Assembly: GCA_964631125.1 (NCBI GenBank)
Contig: CAZVYN010000098.1
Span: 1 to 12,094, forward strand
Origin: CAZVYN01 sp964631125
GTDB taxonomy: Bacteria; Eisenbacteria; RBG-16-71-46; CAIMUX01
Reading direction: 5' to 3'
DNA length: 12,094 bases
The position numbers and the translations under genes are program-made. Below, piece after piece: positions 1 to 7,784 of the stretch; position 1 is the stretch's first letter, and every line of letters starts with the position of its first letter. The notes under the pieces were generated by a model that was given only the letters and a program-made list of their open reading frames with translations, made no database searches and was not told the DNA's origin.

Positions 1-368
1 GCGCCGTTGCTCTCCACCACGAGAGGAATGTGACGCGGCAATCGCAACGGCGCGATCGAGAAGAGCTCTTGGCGCACGAGCAGCAGGTCGGGGCGGAACT
101 GCGACAACTTCGCCGAGATCGCGCGGCGAAGGCGCCGCTCCAAGTCGAGTTGCCCGAGCTTCGGCGGGCCGCGTCGCGCCATTCGCGTCCAGCCGCCGCT
201 CGGTCCCGCCCACGTCGACGCTGACGCGCTCGTCTCGGCCGCGGGGGCGAGCGAGATCAGATGAACCACGTGGCGGCGGGCCTCGAGCGCGTCGGTCAGT
301 CGTCGCACATGCACCGCGTGCCCCTGCGCCAGCGTCAGGTCGATCGGCGCGTGATAGAGGATGCGCAT
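1..368 (-). CDS. Glycosyltransferase, GT4-like N-terminal domain (partial, runs off left edge)
   Basis: Only the first 122 codons are present; the C-terminal half lies beyond position 1. The visible part looks like the N-terminal Rossmann domain of a GT-B fold, family-4-type glycosyltransferase. It opens with a short beta strand (MRILYH), followed by a glycine-histidine turn (G16-H17) and an HVRRLTDAL helix. Later comes a buried strand (RPDLLLVRQELF, about 92-103), and VVESNG (117-122) at the edge. The donor-binding EX7E region is not in the window, so sugar specificity cannot be inferred. The ATG overlaps the TGA of the upstream membrane-protein gene by one base (TGATG), which suggests translational coupling and a shared role in surface-glycan synthesis. 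Family is likely; exact activity is unknown. Confidence 0.72.
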   Translation of the reverse strand, partial: MRILYHAPIDLTLAQGHAVHVRRLTDALEARRHVVHLISLAPAAETSASASTWAGPSGGWTRMARRGPPKLGQLDLERRLRRAISAKLSQFRPDLLLVRQELFSIAPLRLPRHIPLVVESNG

Positions 369-1744
369 CAGTCGCGCGCGGACCAGACGGCGAGGGCGCC
401 GGCCCAGAGCCAGATCCCATCATTGCCGCTGATGTCGCCGCTGAACTGCGCCGCCACGAGCGCGAAGAGCGCGGACGCCATCGCGACTCGAGTCAGGCTC
501 CAACGCGTTCGGTCGCGCGTGCGCCACTCCAGCCGCGCGCGGCGCCAGCGTCCCCAGAGCAGGACCAGGAACGTACCCAGGACCAACAAGCCGACGAGCC
601 CATTCTCCAGCCCGACCTCGAGGAAGAGATTGTGCGGATAGAGACGGCGATCGCCGGCTCGAGCCAGGGCGCTGAAGCCGCCGGTGCCGAGGCCGGTCCC
701 GAGGACGGAGGTGATCTGCTCGCCTGCCACGGCGAGGATGCGAAGGCGCACGAAGTTCGAAACCGCCGCGCCGGCGAACGGGAGATTGCCGAATCGTTCC
801 GCCGCGAGGATGAAGAGCAGCAGGATCCCGCTGACCGCGGCGACACCCGTGACCAGAGCGCCGCGCACGAAGGCGCGTCGACCGAGGCGTCCGTCACTGC
901 TCGCGACCCAGGCCGCGGCCGCGACGACCATGGCCAGCGCGGGGCCGCGCGACTCGGTGCGGAGGAACACAATGCCGAAGAGAAGCGCGGCGAAGACTGT
1001 CGGACCCTTCCCGATCGCTCCGATCGCGCGCAGTCCCAGCAGCGCGACCAGTCCGAAGCCCATCTGTCGAGCCAACCAGATCGGACCGAGGCCGAGCACT
1101 TGGAGCCGCCCGCTCCAGGGTTGGAACTCGAGGCGATCGTTGGCGGCGGCCAGCAGCGCCACGGCGAGATTCCAGCCCACGACATGCCGGAGGAACGAGA
1201 CGCCGCGCGCGGTCGTGGTCTGCGCGTCCCCTCGCAGGTAGACCAGCGCCACGGCGAGGAACGTCGCGTTGATGGTGACGAACAACAGCGTTTTCGCGCG
1301 CCCGTACGAAGGAGAGGGTGAGCCGAGGGCGCCCCACGCCAAGATGAGCGCGAGCACAGCCGTCGCGAGGAGGAGCGGCTCACGCGCCGTCGCCGAGAGC
1401 GCGCGAGCGGCGCTCGAGTCTCCCCAGAGCGCGCGCCAGGCGATGAGCGCGACGCCCGCAAGCAGCAGGCCGCGCGCGAAGTAGATCCCGATCGGCACGG
1501 AGTTTCCGATCGATGCGCTGACCGGATCGAGCAACGGCAATCCGAAGGCGACGAACGCCAGGGCGCGGTACGGGGCGCTCAGCATCCAGCAAAGAGCGCA
1601 CGCCACGCAGAGCGCCGCGAGCAGGTAGGGCGCGCGCGAGGTGGAAGCCAACACGACGAAGTCGAGCAGGACCAAGAGCGCCCAGACCCAGCCGGACGGG
1701 ACCGGAGCGCGAGTGGCCAACGAAGCGGCGGCGCGAGTGGACAT
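368..1744 (-). CDS. O-antigen ligase / polymerase-like membrane protein (Wzy_C type)
   Basis: A 458-residue polytopic membrane protein with roughly ten hydrophobic segments (for example about 19-35, 40-55, 60-75, 85-104, 122-140, 152-170, 225-262, 298-315, 382-397 and 420-455). Two hallmarks of the Wzy_C/O-antigen ligase family are visible. One is the SRG triplet (265-267) after a membrane span. The other is the PHNLFLEVGLENGLVG segment (370-385), with a conserved His (H371) in a periplasmic stretch before the next helix. Such proteins polymerise or transfer undecaprenyl-linked glycans at the periplasmic face. The family does not separate WaaL ligases from Wzy polymerases by sequence. The Wzz-like gene immediately upstream (11-bp gap) favours a polymerase, but this is inference. 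The start has no strong Shine-Dalgarno and is probably coupled to the upstream gene. Confidence 0.82.
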   Translation of the reverse strand: MSTRAAASLATRAPVPSGWVWALLVLLDFVVLASTSRAPYLLAALCVACALCWMLSAPYRALAFVAFGLPLLDPVSASIGNSVPIGIYFARGLLLAGVALIAWRALWGDSSAARALSATAREPLLLATAVLALILAWGALGSPSPSYGRAKTLLFVTINATFLAVALVYLRGDAQTTTARGVSFLRHVVGWNLAVALLAAANDRLEFQPWSGRLQVLGLGPIWLARQMGFGLVALLGLRAIGAIGKGPTVFAALLFGIVFLRTESRGPALAMVVAAAAWVASSDGRLGRRAFVRGALVTGVAAVSGILLLFILAAERFGNLPFAGAAVSNFVRLRILAVAGEQITSVLGTGLGTGGFSALARAGDRRLYPHNLFLEVGLENGLVGLLVLGTFLVLLWGRWRRARLEWRTRDRTRWSLTRVAMASALFALVAAQFSGDISGNDGIWLWAGALAVWSARD

Positions 1745-1755
1745 GTTCGCGGCGA

Positions 1756-2940
1756 CTAGAGCCGATCGACGAGCGGCTCGAGCTTCAACTGGCGCAACAG
1801 TTCGCGCAGCCGCGCGAAACGCTCGGGGTCGTCCCGACGCAGGCGCGCCACTCGCTCCAAGACGGCGGCGAGAATCACGCTGACGAAGAACGCGGTCAGC
1901 GTGGCGCTGACACAGATGATCCAGCGGATCGGACGGTATCGCTTGGTCGGCGTCACCGCCCGATCGAGCACCTGCACCGTCGGCGTATCCCGGGTCTCTT
2001 GGATGCGGAACTGCTCGTACTGCTGCACGAGCAGTTGGTAGATCGCCTGCTGCACCTCGACCTCGCGCAGCGCACGCACGTAGGCGAGGGCCCGCTCGGG
2101 ATAGTCATGGAGAGGGATCTCGAAGCGACTGCCACGCGGACCGCCAGCCCCCGATTCCAGTTCGGCCAATCGACGCCGCCAGGTCGCGACCTCGCGCTCC
2201 ATGGCGATCCGCTCCGGGTGCTCGCGGCCGACCTGACCCGAGAGGACGCCGAGCTCGACCTCCTTGACGATCAACTGCGCCTGGGCCTCGGCCGCGGCGC
2301 TGATGACGGCGCGGGCTTGGTCCTCGGGCACGAAGACCTGTCCGCGCTCCTGCACGATCCGCAGCGTGTCCTCGGCCGCGGCCAGATCGACGCGATTCTG
2401 CGCCAGGCGTTGCTCGATGAAGATGCGCGCGTAGTGGGCCGAGCCGCTCCGCTTCTCGCGGTTCAATCGATCCAGCAACTCGACCGCGCCGTTCGCCATC
2501 TGCGCCGCGAGTTCGGGGGAACGGTCCAGCGCGCGCACCGAGACGACGCCCTCTCCCCCGACCTTGACCGAGAGATTTCCCGAGAGGGCCTCGACGGCGT
2601 CGTCCATCTCCTTGACCTTGTAGACGGTCATCAGGTCGAATCGCCGCACCATCTCCTCGCGCAACGTCCGACTCTTCAAGACGGCGGCGAACAGATCGGA
2701 CGGCGTCGCCAGGAGTGGGAGGCTCGTGCGTCCTCCGGCCAGCGCGCCGGCGGAGAGGAGCGAGGAGAGGTTCCCGAGCGAGAGGCCCTCCTCTTCGGGA
2801 GGGAAGACCGAAGCGGTGGCGCTATAGGTCTTGGGCAAGAGCAACGCGACCACGACCGAGAGCACCGCGACGAGCGCGGTGTTGCCGAGGATGAAGCGTT
2901 TCCAGCGCAAGAGCGCCAGGATCTGATCGACGAAGGACAT
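1756..2940 (-). CDS. Wzz/GNVR-type polysaccharide chain-length determinant (co-polymerase)
   Basis: A 394-residue inner-membrane protein with the two-helix polysaccharide co-polymerase layout. There is a short cytoplasmic N-terminus, TM1 (about 16-36), a long periplasmic region (about 37-337) rich in helices and coiled coil (about 160-265), and TM2 (338-361). The stretch before TM2 (291-336), ending in AVTPTKRYRPIRW, matches the GNVR/Wzz pattern with a proline-rich segment entering the membrane. The tail after TM2 is only about 33 residues and basic. There is no Walker A tyrosine-kinase domain, so this is not a fused Wzc. It probably controls polymer length with the Wzy_C-type protein encoded next. 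The ATG at 2940 was chosen because typical Wzz proteins begin just before TM1; a GTG at 2982 would add 14 residues of no family character. Neither start has a convincing ribosome binding site. Confidence 0.85.
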   Translation of the reverse strand: MSFVDQILALLRWKRFILGNTALVAVLSVVVALLLPKTYSATASVFPPEEEGLSLGNLSSLLSAGALAGGRTSLPLLATPSDLFAAVLKSRTLREEMVRRFDLMTVYKVKEMDDAVEALSGNLSVKVGGEGVVSVRALDRSPELAAQMANGAVELLDRLNREKRSGSAHYARIFIEQRLAQNRVDLAAAEDTLRIVQERGQVFVPEDQARAVISAAAEAQAQLIVKEVELGVLSGQVGREHPERIAMEREVATWRRRLAELESGAGGPRGSRFEIPLHDYPERALAYVRALREVEVQQAIYQLLVQQYEQFRIQETRDTPTVQVLDRAVTPTKRYRPIRWIICVSATLTAFFVSVILAAVLERVARLRRDDPERFARLRELLRQLKLEPLVDRL

Positions 2941-2998
2941 CACGCGAGGCCGGCATGCTACCACGCCGGGTCGAGGCGTCACGAAAGGCGGCGAGTTG

Positions 2999-3805
2999 AT
3001 GCGAGTCGGCTACATCCAGTTCGCGCCGCTGCTCGGCGAGTTGGAGCACAACCGCGAGATCGTGCGTGGACTGTTGGAGGCGGCGCCCCCGGCCGATCTC
3101 CTGGTGCTGCCGGAGCTGGCGAACTCCGGATATCACTTCGCGCGGGCCGAGGACGCGGCGGCCGCCGCCGAATCGGCGCGCGACGGCGCCTACACTCGGC
3201 TCCTGACCTCGTTCGCGGCCGAAAGCAGCTGCTCGGTGGTGAGCGGACTCTGCGAGCGGGACGGAGACCAGATCTACAACAGCGCGATCCTCGTCGGCCC
3301 GGGAGGATGGATCGGGACGTATCGCAAACTGCATCTGTTCTCGGGTGAGAGAGACCTCTTCTCGCCGGGCGATCTCGGACTCCCGGTCTTCGATCTCGGG
3401 CCGGTCCGCGTGGGTCTCCTGGTCTGTTTCGACTGGCAGTTCGTCGAGACCTGGCGCGTCCTCGCGCTGCGAGGGGCCGAGGTGATCTGCCACCCTTCGA
3501 ATCTCGTCATCCCCGATCGCTGCCAGCGGGCCGTTCCGATCCACGCGATGCTGAATCGACTCTTCGTCGTGACGGCCAACCGGATCGGGAGCGAACGCGG
3601 TCTCTCCTTCACCGGACGCTCCTTCGTGGCCGATCCCCGCGGCGAGGTCCTGGCCGAAGCGCCGAGCGATCGGCCGGAGTCCCGCGTGGTCGAGATCGAC
3701 CCGACCCTGGCGCGCGACAAGGCGGTCACCCCGCGCAACGACCTGCTGGGGGATCGTCGCCCAGAGTGGTACGGGCCGATCACGGCGCGGCCGGAGAATG
3801 GCTAG
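2999..3805 (+). CDS. Carbon-nitrogen hydrolase (nitrilase superfamily amidohydrolase)
   Basis: A 268-residue single-domain enzyme, the usual length for the family. The catalytic Glu-Lys-Cys triad is complete: E39 in LVLPELANSGY, K110 in GTYRKLHLF and C143 in LLVCFDWQF. A further glutamate often seen near the active site is present at E117. The CFDWQF...LALRGAEVICHPSNLV block resembles small cytosolic nitrilase-like amidases and the N-carbamoylputrescine amidohydrolase branch. The reaction would be hydrolysis of a nonpeptide C-N bond in a small amide, nitrile or carbamoyl compound; the substrate cannot be deduced. It has no signal peptide. ATG at 2999 was preferred over TTG at 2996; AAAGG at 2984-2988 could serve either. 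The gene diverges from wzz across 58 bp and its TAG overlaps the stop of the convergent regulator gene. No functional link to flagella is evident. Confidence 0.9.
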   Translation: MRVGYIQFAPLLGELEHNREIVRGLLEAAPPADLLVLPELANSGYHFARAEDAAAAAESARDGAYTRLLTSFAAESSCSVVSGLCERDGDQIYNSAILVGPGGWIGTYRKLHLFSGERDLFSPGDLGLPVFDLGPVRVGLLVCFDWQFVETWRVLALRGAEVICHPSNLVIPDRCQRAVPIHAMLNRLFVVTANRIGSERGLSFTGRSFVADPRGEVLAEAPSDRPESRVVEIDPTLARDKAVTPRNDLLGDRRPEWYGPITARPENG

Positions 3806-5241
3806 TCGGCCTCGGCTTCCGCCTCGGCTCCGGTCGTCGCGATGGCGTAGTCCTTGATCTTCGCGCGAAGCGTCTGCCGGCTACAGCCGAGCAGCTCCGC
3901 TGCGCGCGTCTTGTTCCCGCCGACGACCCTGAGCCCATGTTCGATCGCAAGGCGCTCCACCTTCTCCAGCTTGACCACCTCTTCGGTGTTGAACGTCAGC
4001 AGCTCCGCCGTCTTCCCGCTCGCGCCCGGCCTCGCCTCGCCGCGCAACTGCGGCGGGAGGTCCTCCGGCAGGATCTCCGGTCCGGAGTGCATGAGCACGA
4101 GCCGCTCCATCAGGTTCTTCAACTCGCGCACGTTGCCCGGCCAGCGATAGTTCGCCAGCAGCTCCATCGCCTTGTCCGAGACACGCTCGATCTTCCCGCC
4201 CAATTCCGTATTGAATCGCTGGAGGAAGTACTTCGCCAGTAGTCCGATGTCGTCCTTGCGATCACGCAGCGGCGGGACGTGGATGGGGATGACCGTCAGT
4301 CGGTAGTAGAGGTCCTCGCGGAAGCGCTTCGCCTCGACTTCCTGGAAGAGATCCTTGTTCGTCGCCGCGACGAAACGAACATGCACGCGGACATCGCTCC
4401 GTCCGCCCACGCGTCGGAAGGTCCGCTGCTCGAAGACGCGCAGCAGCTTCGACTGGAGCCCGAGCGGCATCTCTCCGATCTCGTCCAGGAACAACGTGCC
4501 GCGATCCGCCATCTCCAACAGCCCGCGCTGGCTCTTCGCGTTGGTGAACGCTCCCGCCTCGGTGCCGAAGAGCTCGGACTCCAGGAGATTGTCCGGCACC
4601 GCCGCGCAGTTCAGATCGACGAACGGGCCCTTCGACGCCTCGCTCGAGTAGTGGATGCGCCGCGCGATCAGCTCCTTGCCGACCCCGGTCTCGCCGCGGA
4701 TGAGCACGGTCGACGCGCCCGACTTGCCGATCTTGCGCACGTTCTCCAGCAAGTCCTGCATCTTCTGGCTGGAGCCGAAGACCTGCTCGCCCTCGATCTC
4801 GCGGTCGCGCTGACTGCGCAAGACCTCGACTTCCTTGCGCAGCTCGACCGTTTGGAGCGCGCTGCGGATCAGCAATCGGAGCTGAGGGATCTCCAGCGGC
4901 TTGGTGATGTACTGGAAGCAACCCAGCTTGGTCGCCTCCACCGCCGACTCGATCCGCCCGTAGGCGGTCATCATGATGACGAGCACGTGCGGCCAGCGCG
5001 CCTTGATCTCGCGCAGGACATCGATGCCGTCCTCTCCCGATTCCTTCAACTTCTGATCGAGCAGCACGAGATCGACCGATTCGCGCGCGAGGATCTCCAT
5101 CGCGTCGCGCCCGGTCGGCGCGGCCAGCACGCTCGTCTGGTCGTCGCGCAGCGCCTCGCTCAGGGTCATGCGGATGGAATGCTCGTCGTCGACGACAAGC
5201 AGGGTGTAAGCCAGGGTGTCAGGCATCCTGTCGTCGCTCAC
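3802..5241 (-). CDS. Sigma-54-dependent response regulator, NtrC/FlgR type
   Basis: A 479-residue activator with three domains in the classic order. The receiver (about 11-130) has acidic pocket D18/D19, phospho-acceptor D62, T92 and K114. The AAA+ domain (about 152-385) has Walker A GETGVGKE (183-190), Walker B LFLDEIGE (250-257), sensor I ATN (293-295) and WPGNVREL (367-374). A Fis-type helix-turn-helix (about 442-465) is followed by an acidic tail. The sigma-54-contacting loop reads GAFTNA (230-235) rather than GAFTGA. The GTG start at 5241 is preferred because GGAGG lies 4 bases upstream; an ATG at 5226 is the alternative. The frame overlaps the kinase gene by 23 bp, so the two are probably coupled. 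The partner is the kinase upstream. Its position beside filament genes suggests control of sigma-54 flagellar promoters, by analogy with FlgR; that role is inferred. Confidence 0.93.
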   Translation of the reverse strand: MSDDRMPDTLAYTLLVVDDEHSIRMTLSEALRDDQTSVLAAPTGRDAMEILARESVDLVLLDQKLKESGEDGIDVLREIKARWPHVLVIMMTAYGRIESAVEATKLGCFQYITKPLEIPQLRLLIRSALQTVELRKEVEVLRSQRDREIEGEQVFGSSQKMQDLLENVRKIGKSGASTVLIRGETGVGKELIARRIHYSSEASKGPFVDLNCAAVPDNLLESELFGTEAGAFTNAKSQRGLLEMADRGTLFLDEIGEMPLGLQSKLLRVFEQRTFRRVGGRSDVRVHVRFVAATNKDLFQEVEAKRFREDLYYRLTVIPIHVPPLRDRKDDIGLLAKYFLQRFNTELGGKIERVSDKAMELLANYRWPGNVRELKNLMERLVLMHSGPEILPEDLPPQLRGEARPGASGKTAELLTFNTEEVVKLEKVERLAIEHGLRVVGGNKTRAAELLGCSRQTLRAKIKDYAIATTGAEAEAEAD

Positions 5242-6994
5242 CTTGCCTCCTCTCGATGGGAAGATCCATGAGGATGGTCGTCCCTTTGTGTTCGACCGAA
5301 CGGGCCGCGAGGGTCCCGCCGTGTTCGCGCACGATCGCCAGAGAGAGCGAGAGACCGAGCCCGGTCCCGCGCGTCCTGGTGGTGAAGAACGGATTCCAGA
5401 TCCTGGACAGATGCTCCTTCGAGATGCCGCGCCCCGTGTCGGCGACGCGGATCTGGAGAAAGCGCGCGCGCAGCGGGTCGCGCGCGTAACGGACTCGGTC
5501 CGTCGCACGCCGGCCCGGCATGCGACGCTGGTGAGGCAGTCGTCGGATGACCGCCACATCGAGGCGCAAGTCGCCGCCCTCCGGCATCGCCTCCTGCGCG
5601 TTGCGAACCAGATTGAGCAGCACCTGCTCGATCTGGTTCGGGTCGACATACAGCCGCGGAATGCGGCCGCGCACGACGAGTGAACTCCGCACGCCCGCTT
5701 CGGCCATGGTCGGACCCTGCAGTTCGAGCACCCGCCGCACCGATTCGAGGATGTCGGATTCGCGCAGCTCCGGCCGATTCGGCCGCGCGTAGCTGAGCAG
5801 CCCTTCGACGATCCGATTGAGGCGCTCGGCTTCGTCGAGGATCAGATCGAGGAAGCGCTCGCGCTGCTCCTCTCCGATCCGGCCCTCCTTCAGGACCTGC
5901 GCGCAATTGGCGATTCCGGTCAGCGGGTTGCGGATCTCGTGGGCCATGCCGGCCGACAACTCGCCCAACGCGATCAAGCGATCCCGTTGGCTGCGCGACT
6001 CGGCCAGCACGCGCTCTTCGGAGAGATCACGGAAGAAGGCGACGAGTCCGCGTCGTTTCCGTCCCGGCCCGGCCAACGGCGCGGTCTGGAGCGAGATCGG
6101 CGCCTCGGTTCCATCGGGACGAGCCAGGTACAACTCGATCGGCGCCGCGCGTCCCTTCAACGCCTCGAGCAACGGATGCCGATCCTCGAGCCCCACCGTG
6201 CGGAAGACGCGCACGCAGTCGAGACCGCGCGCATCCTCGGCCCGCACTCCCAGGATCGCCTCGGCCCGACCCCCGCAGTGGAGCACGCGGCCCAATGGAT
6301 CGAGGATGAGCGTGCCGTAGGGAAGCGCCTGCCCGACCGCTTCGCGGAATCCCGCCAACTCGGCGCGCTCACGTCGCAGCGCTTCGAGGGCGATCTCCAG
6401 TCGCAACCGCTCCCGCGAGCGCGGATTCTCGATCAGATCGACCGCGGCCTTCGCCGCCCGCGCGGCGCGCGGAAGCTGCACGATCAAACCGCCGATGGGA
6501 TCCCCGCGCTCCGTCAGCGGCATGGCCGAGAGACGCGGGACCGGGAGCGGGGCGTCGACGGCGTCGCACCAAGTGAGATTCGCGTTCTCCCCCCGAAGCT
6601 TCGCGGCGCGCTCGACGAGCGGCGTGAGCTTGTCGGTGGCGAGCGTCCGCCAGAAGTGCGACGAGGCGAAGCCGAGAGCCCACGGGTCGCTCGGATCCAG
6701 CTCCAGCGAGTGGGCCGCGATGGGAGTCCAGCCTTCGAACTCGCGGCGCCGGGTCGCCCGCACAGGCGAGGGGGCGTCGGCGGCGTAGAGTCGATACGCG
6801 ATCCCGCCCAACAGAGGCGCGCCATCCGTCTCCACCACTTTCGCACCCTTCGAGGACGGCCGCTGCGACCGTTCGGGGTGCGCTCCGGACTGGGGGTCCG
6901 AGAGAGGCGGAGATCGACGGCGTGGACCAGGCGAACCGGCGTGCTGAGCGAGTGGACGAACTCCCGTTTCCGTCCTCGCCGACGATCGAGTCAT
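5219..6994 (-). CDS. Soluble PAS-domain sensor histidine kinase, NtrB/FlgS type
   Basis: A 591-residue kinase with no membrane span, hence cytoplasmic. Residues 1-52 are low-complexity, rich in Arg, Pro and Ser, and probably disordered. Residues about 60-200 form a domain I do not recognise, possibly GAF- or PAS-like, ending in a helical linker (about 178-215). A PAS domain spans about 215-325. HisKA follows, with H352 in GMAHEIRNPL. The HATPase_c domain has N-box NLVRNAQEA (461-469), G1 VADTGRGI (517-524), F-box FF (536-537) and G2 GTGLGL (543-548). It should autophosphorylate at H352 and pass phosphate to D62 of the adjacent regulator. The ATG has AAGGA 6 bases upstream (7001-7005 on the plus strand). 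A 25-residue basic insert (about 485-510) between the N and G1 boxes is longer than usual. The input signal is unknown; flagellar export status would be a guess from FlgS analogy. Confidence 0.92.
   Translation of the reverse strand: MTRSSARTETGVRPLAQHAGSPGPRRRSPPLSDPQSGAHPERSQRPSSKGAKVVETDGAPLLGGIAYRLYAADAPSPVRATRRREFEGWTPIAAHSLELDPSDPWALGFASSHFWRTLATDKLTPLVERAAKLRGENANLTWCDAVDAPLPVPRLSAMPLTERGDPIGGLIVQLPRAARAAKAAVDLIENPRSRERLRLEIALEALRRERAELAGFREAVGQALPYGTLILDPLGRVLHCGGRAEAILGVRAEDARGLDCVRVFRTVGLEDRHPLLEALKGRAAPIELYLARPDGTEAPISLQTAPLAGPGRKRRGLVAFFRDLSEERVLAESRSQRDRLIALGELSAGMAHEIRNPLTGIANCAQVLKEGRIGEEQRERFLDLILDEAERLNRIVEGLLSYARPNRPELRESDILESVRRVLELQGPTMAEAGVRSSLVVRGRIPRLYVDPNQIEQVLLNLVRNAQEAMPEGGDLRLDVAVIRRLPHQRRMPGRRATDRVRYARDPLRARFLQIRVADTGRGISKEHLSRIWNPFFTTRTRGTGLGLSLSLAIVREHGGTLAARSVEHKGTTILMDLPIERRQGERRQDA
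5246..5250 (-). promoter_or_regulatory. Shine-Dalgarno of the response regulator, inside the kinase gene
   Basis: The minus strand reads GGAGGCAAGGTG. The GGAGG core is 4 bases from a GTG at 5241 but 19 bases from the ATG at 5226. This decides the start in favour of GTG and places initiation within the last codons of the kinase gene. Confidence 0.65.
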
Positions 6995-7036
6995 GATGAA
7001 TCCTTCGCGCGCAGACCCGATCCTTGGGCCCGTCGC

Positions 7037-7065
7037 ATCCTAACGGCGGCCCGGAGTGGTCACAA
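7037..7065 (-). promoter_or_regulatory. Candidate sigma-70-type promoter for the kinase-regulator operon
   Basis: On the minus strand, TTGTGA (7065-7060) and TAGGAT (7042-7037) are separated by exactly 17 bases. Each matches four of six consensus positions. Transcription would start near 7030, leaving a leader of about 36 bases to the kinase ATG. It lies in the 106-bp gap after pilZ and would let the two-component pair be expressed independently of the late flagellar genes. This is a motif match only. Confidence 0.4.
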
Positions 7066-7077
7066 GCGAGGAGTAGG

Positions 7078-7098
7078 GCGCCCGCGTGAGCGGGGCGC
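7078..7098 (-). terminator. GC-rich hairpin just after pilZ (weak terminator-like)
   Basis: An 8-bp stem (GCGCCCGC pairing with GCGGG-g-CGC, one bulged G) with a 4-base loop starts three bases after the pilZ stop. No T-run follows on the minus strand (CCTACTCC), so it is not a textbook intrinsic terminator. It could be an attenuator or mRNA 3' stabiliser. Confidence 0.3.
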
Positions 7099-7100
7099 GG

Positions 7101-7784
7101 TCAGTTGGAGAGTCGCGTGGAGCGGAGCCGGCGATGTTCGCGGAAGAGCGCGCGGAGAATGCGCTCGCGCTTGCGCTCAGGGAGTCCCATGAACTGGAAC
7201 GCGGTGCGCTCGGGCGACCGCTCGATCCGCACCGTTCTGAGATCCAGCGCGAGCGGCGCGCCTTCCCCCAGATAGAGGAATCCAGCGTGGACGTTGTCGA
7301 GACCGAGCCAGGACTGGGTCCCCTCGACTCGACATCCTCCCCCGCTCAGATCGTGGACCCGAGCCAGATGGAACTCCGCCTCGAACCTGCCGCCATCGAG
7401 GAGGGGCGGCGCGCTCGAGGCGGATCCCGCCGGATGCCCGGGTGTGCGCGCGAGCAGCAACGAGGCCGCGAACGGCAATCGGAAGTACTCACGACGTTGC
7501 ACCCGTTCGGGGTTCGCCTCGGAGATCACCAGATCGAGACGTCGGTCCGAGGGTTGGGCATCCACGCGAGCCGACAGCAGGTAGAGCGCGTCGGGCCGTT
7601 CGACTTCTAGGAGCACCGTGTGGTCGGCCGGGAGTCGCGGGGTGCGCGCCGCCAGCGACAGCTCCAGACGCCGGCCTTCCCTCGCGCGAACTACTGCCGA
7701 CGCCGGAGTCGCCTCCCCGATTCGCCACCTCAGGGTCTCTCCCGCTTCGATCGGCAGGCCGGACGTCGTCGGGACGGTGTTCAC
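7101..7784 (-). CDS. YcgR-like PilZ protein (cyclic di-GMP effector, putative flagellar brake)
   Basis: A 227-residue soluble protein with two parts. The N-terminal beta-rich region (about 10-95) resembles the YcgR/PilZN domain that contacts the motor in characterised homologues. The C-terminal PilZ domain (about 96-215) has both cyclic di-GMP motifs. The first is RxxxR, in QRREYFRLP (R98 and R102, with R97 adjacent). The second is DxSxxG, in HDLSGGG (D145, S147, G150). In YcgR and MotI, ligand-bound protein slows or disengages the flagellar motor; that role is inferred here from domain order and flagellar context. The GTG start overlaps the TGA of flgM as GTGA, so translation is probably coupled. 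GAAGG lies nine bases upstream of the GTG. A terminator-like hairpin follows the stop. Confidence 0.85.
   Translation of the reverse strand: MNTVPTTSGLPIEAGETLRWRIGEATPASAVVRAREGRRLELSLAARTPRLPADHTVLLEVERPDALYLLSARVDAQPSDRRLDLVISEANPERVQRREYFRLPFAASLLLARTPGHPAGSASSAPPLLDGGRFEAEFHLARVHDLSGGGCRVEGTQSWLGLDNVHAGFLYLGEGAPLALDLRTVRIERSPERTAFQFMGLPERKRERILRALFREHRRLRSTRLSN

Noticed and set aside
2941..2998. Promoters in the wzz-nitrilase divergent gap
   Set aside because: A TAGCAT is present on the minus strand, but no convincing -35 is found at the right distance and nothing better is seen on the plus strand.
1999..3348. Long plus-strand open frame antisense to wzz
   Set aside because: It runs opposite a clear Wzz protein and into the nitrilase in another frame. 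Its product is rich in Arg, Asp and Gln with no motif. This is the usual high-GC shadow.
4279..5271. 330-codon plus-strand open frame antisense to the response regulator
   Set aside because: It mirrors the conserved AAA+ gene and has no domain of its own.
5242..5649. Extension of the response-regulator frame back to 5649
   Set aside because: The added residues are the kinase's ATPase region read out of frame. The receiver domain and the GGAGG place the start at 5241.
5939..7192. 417-codon plus-strand open frame antisense to the kinase
   Set aside because: It is fully opposite the kinase and the end of pilZ, with no ribosome binding site and arginine-rich composition.
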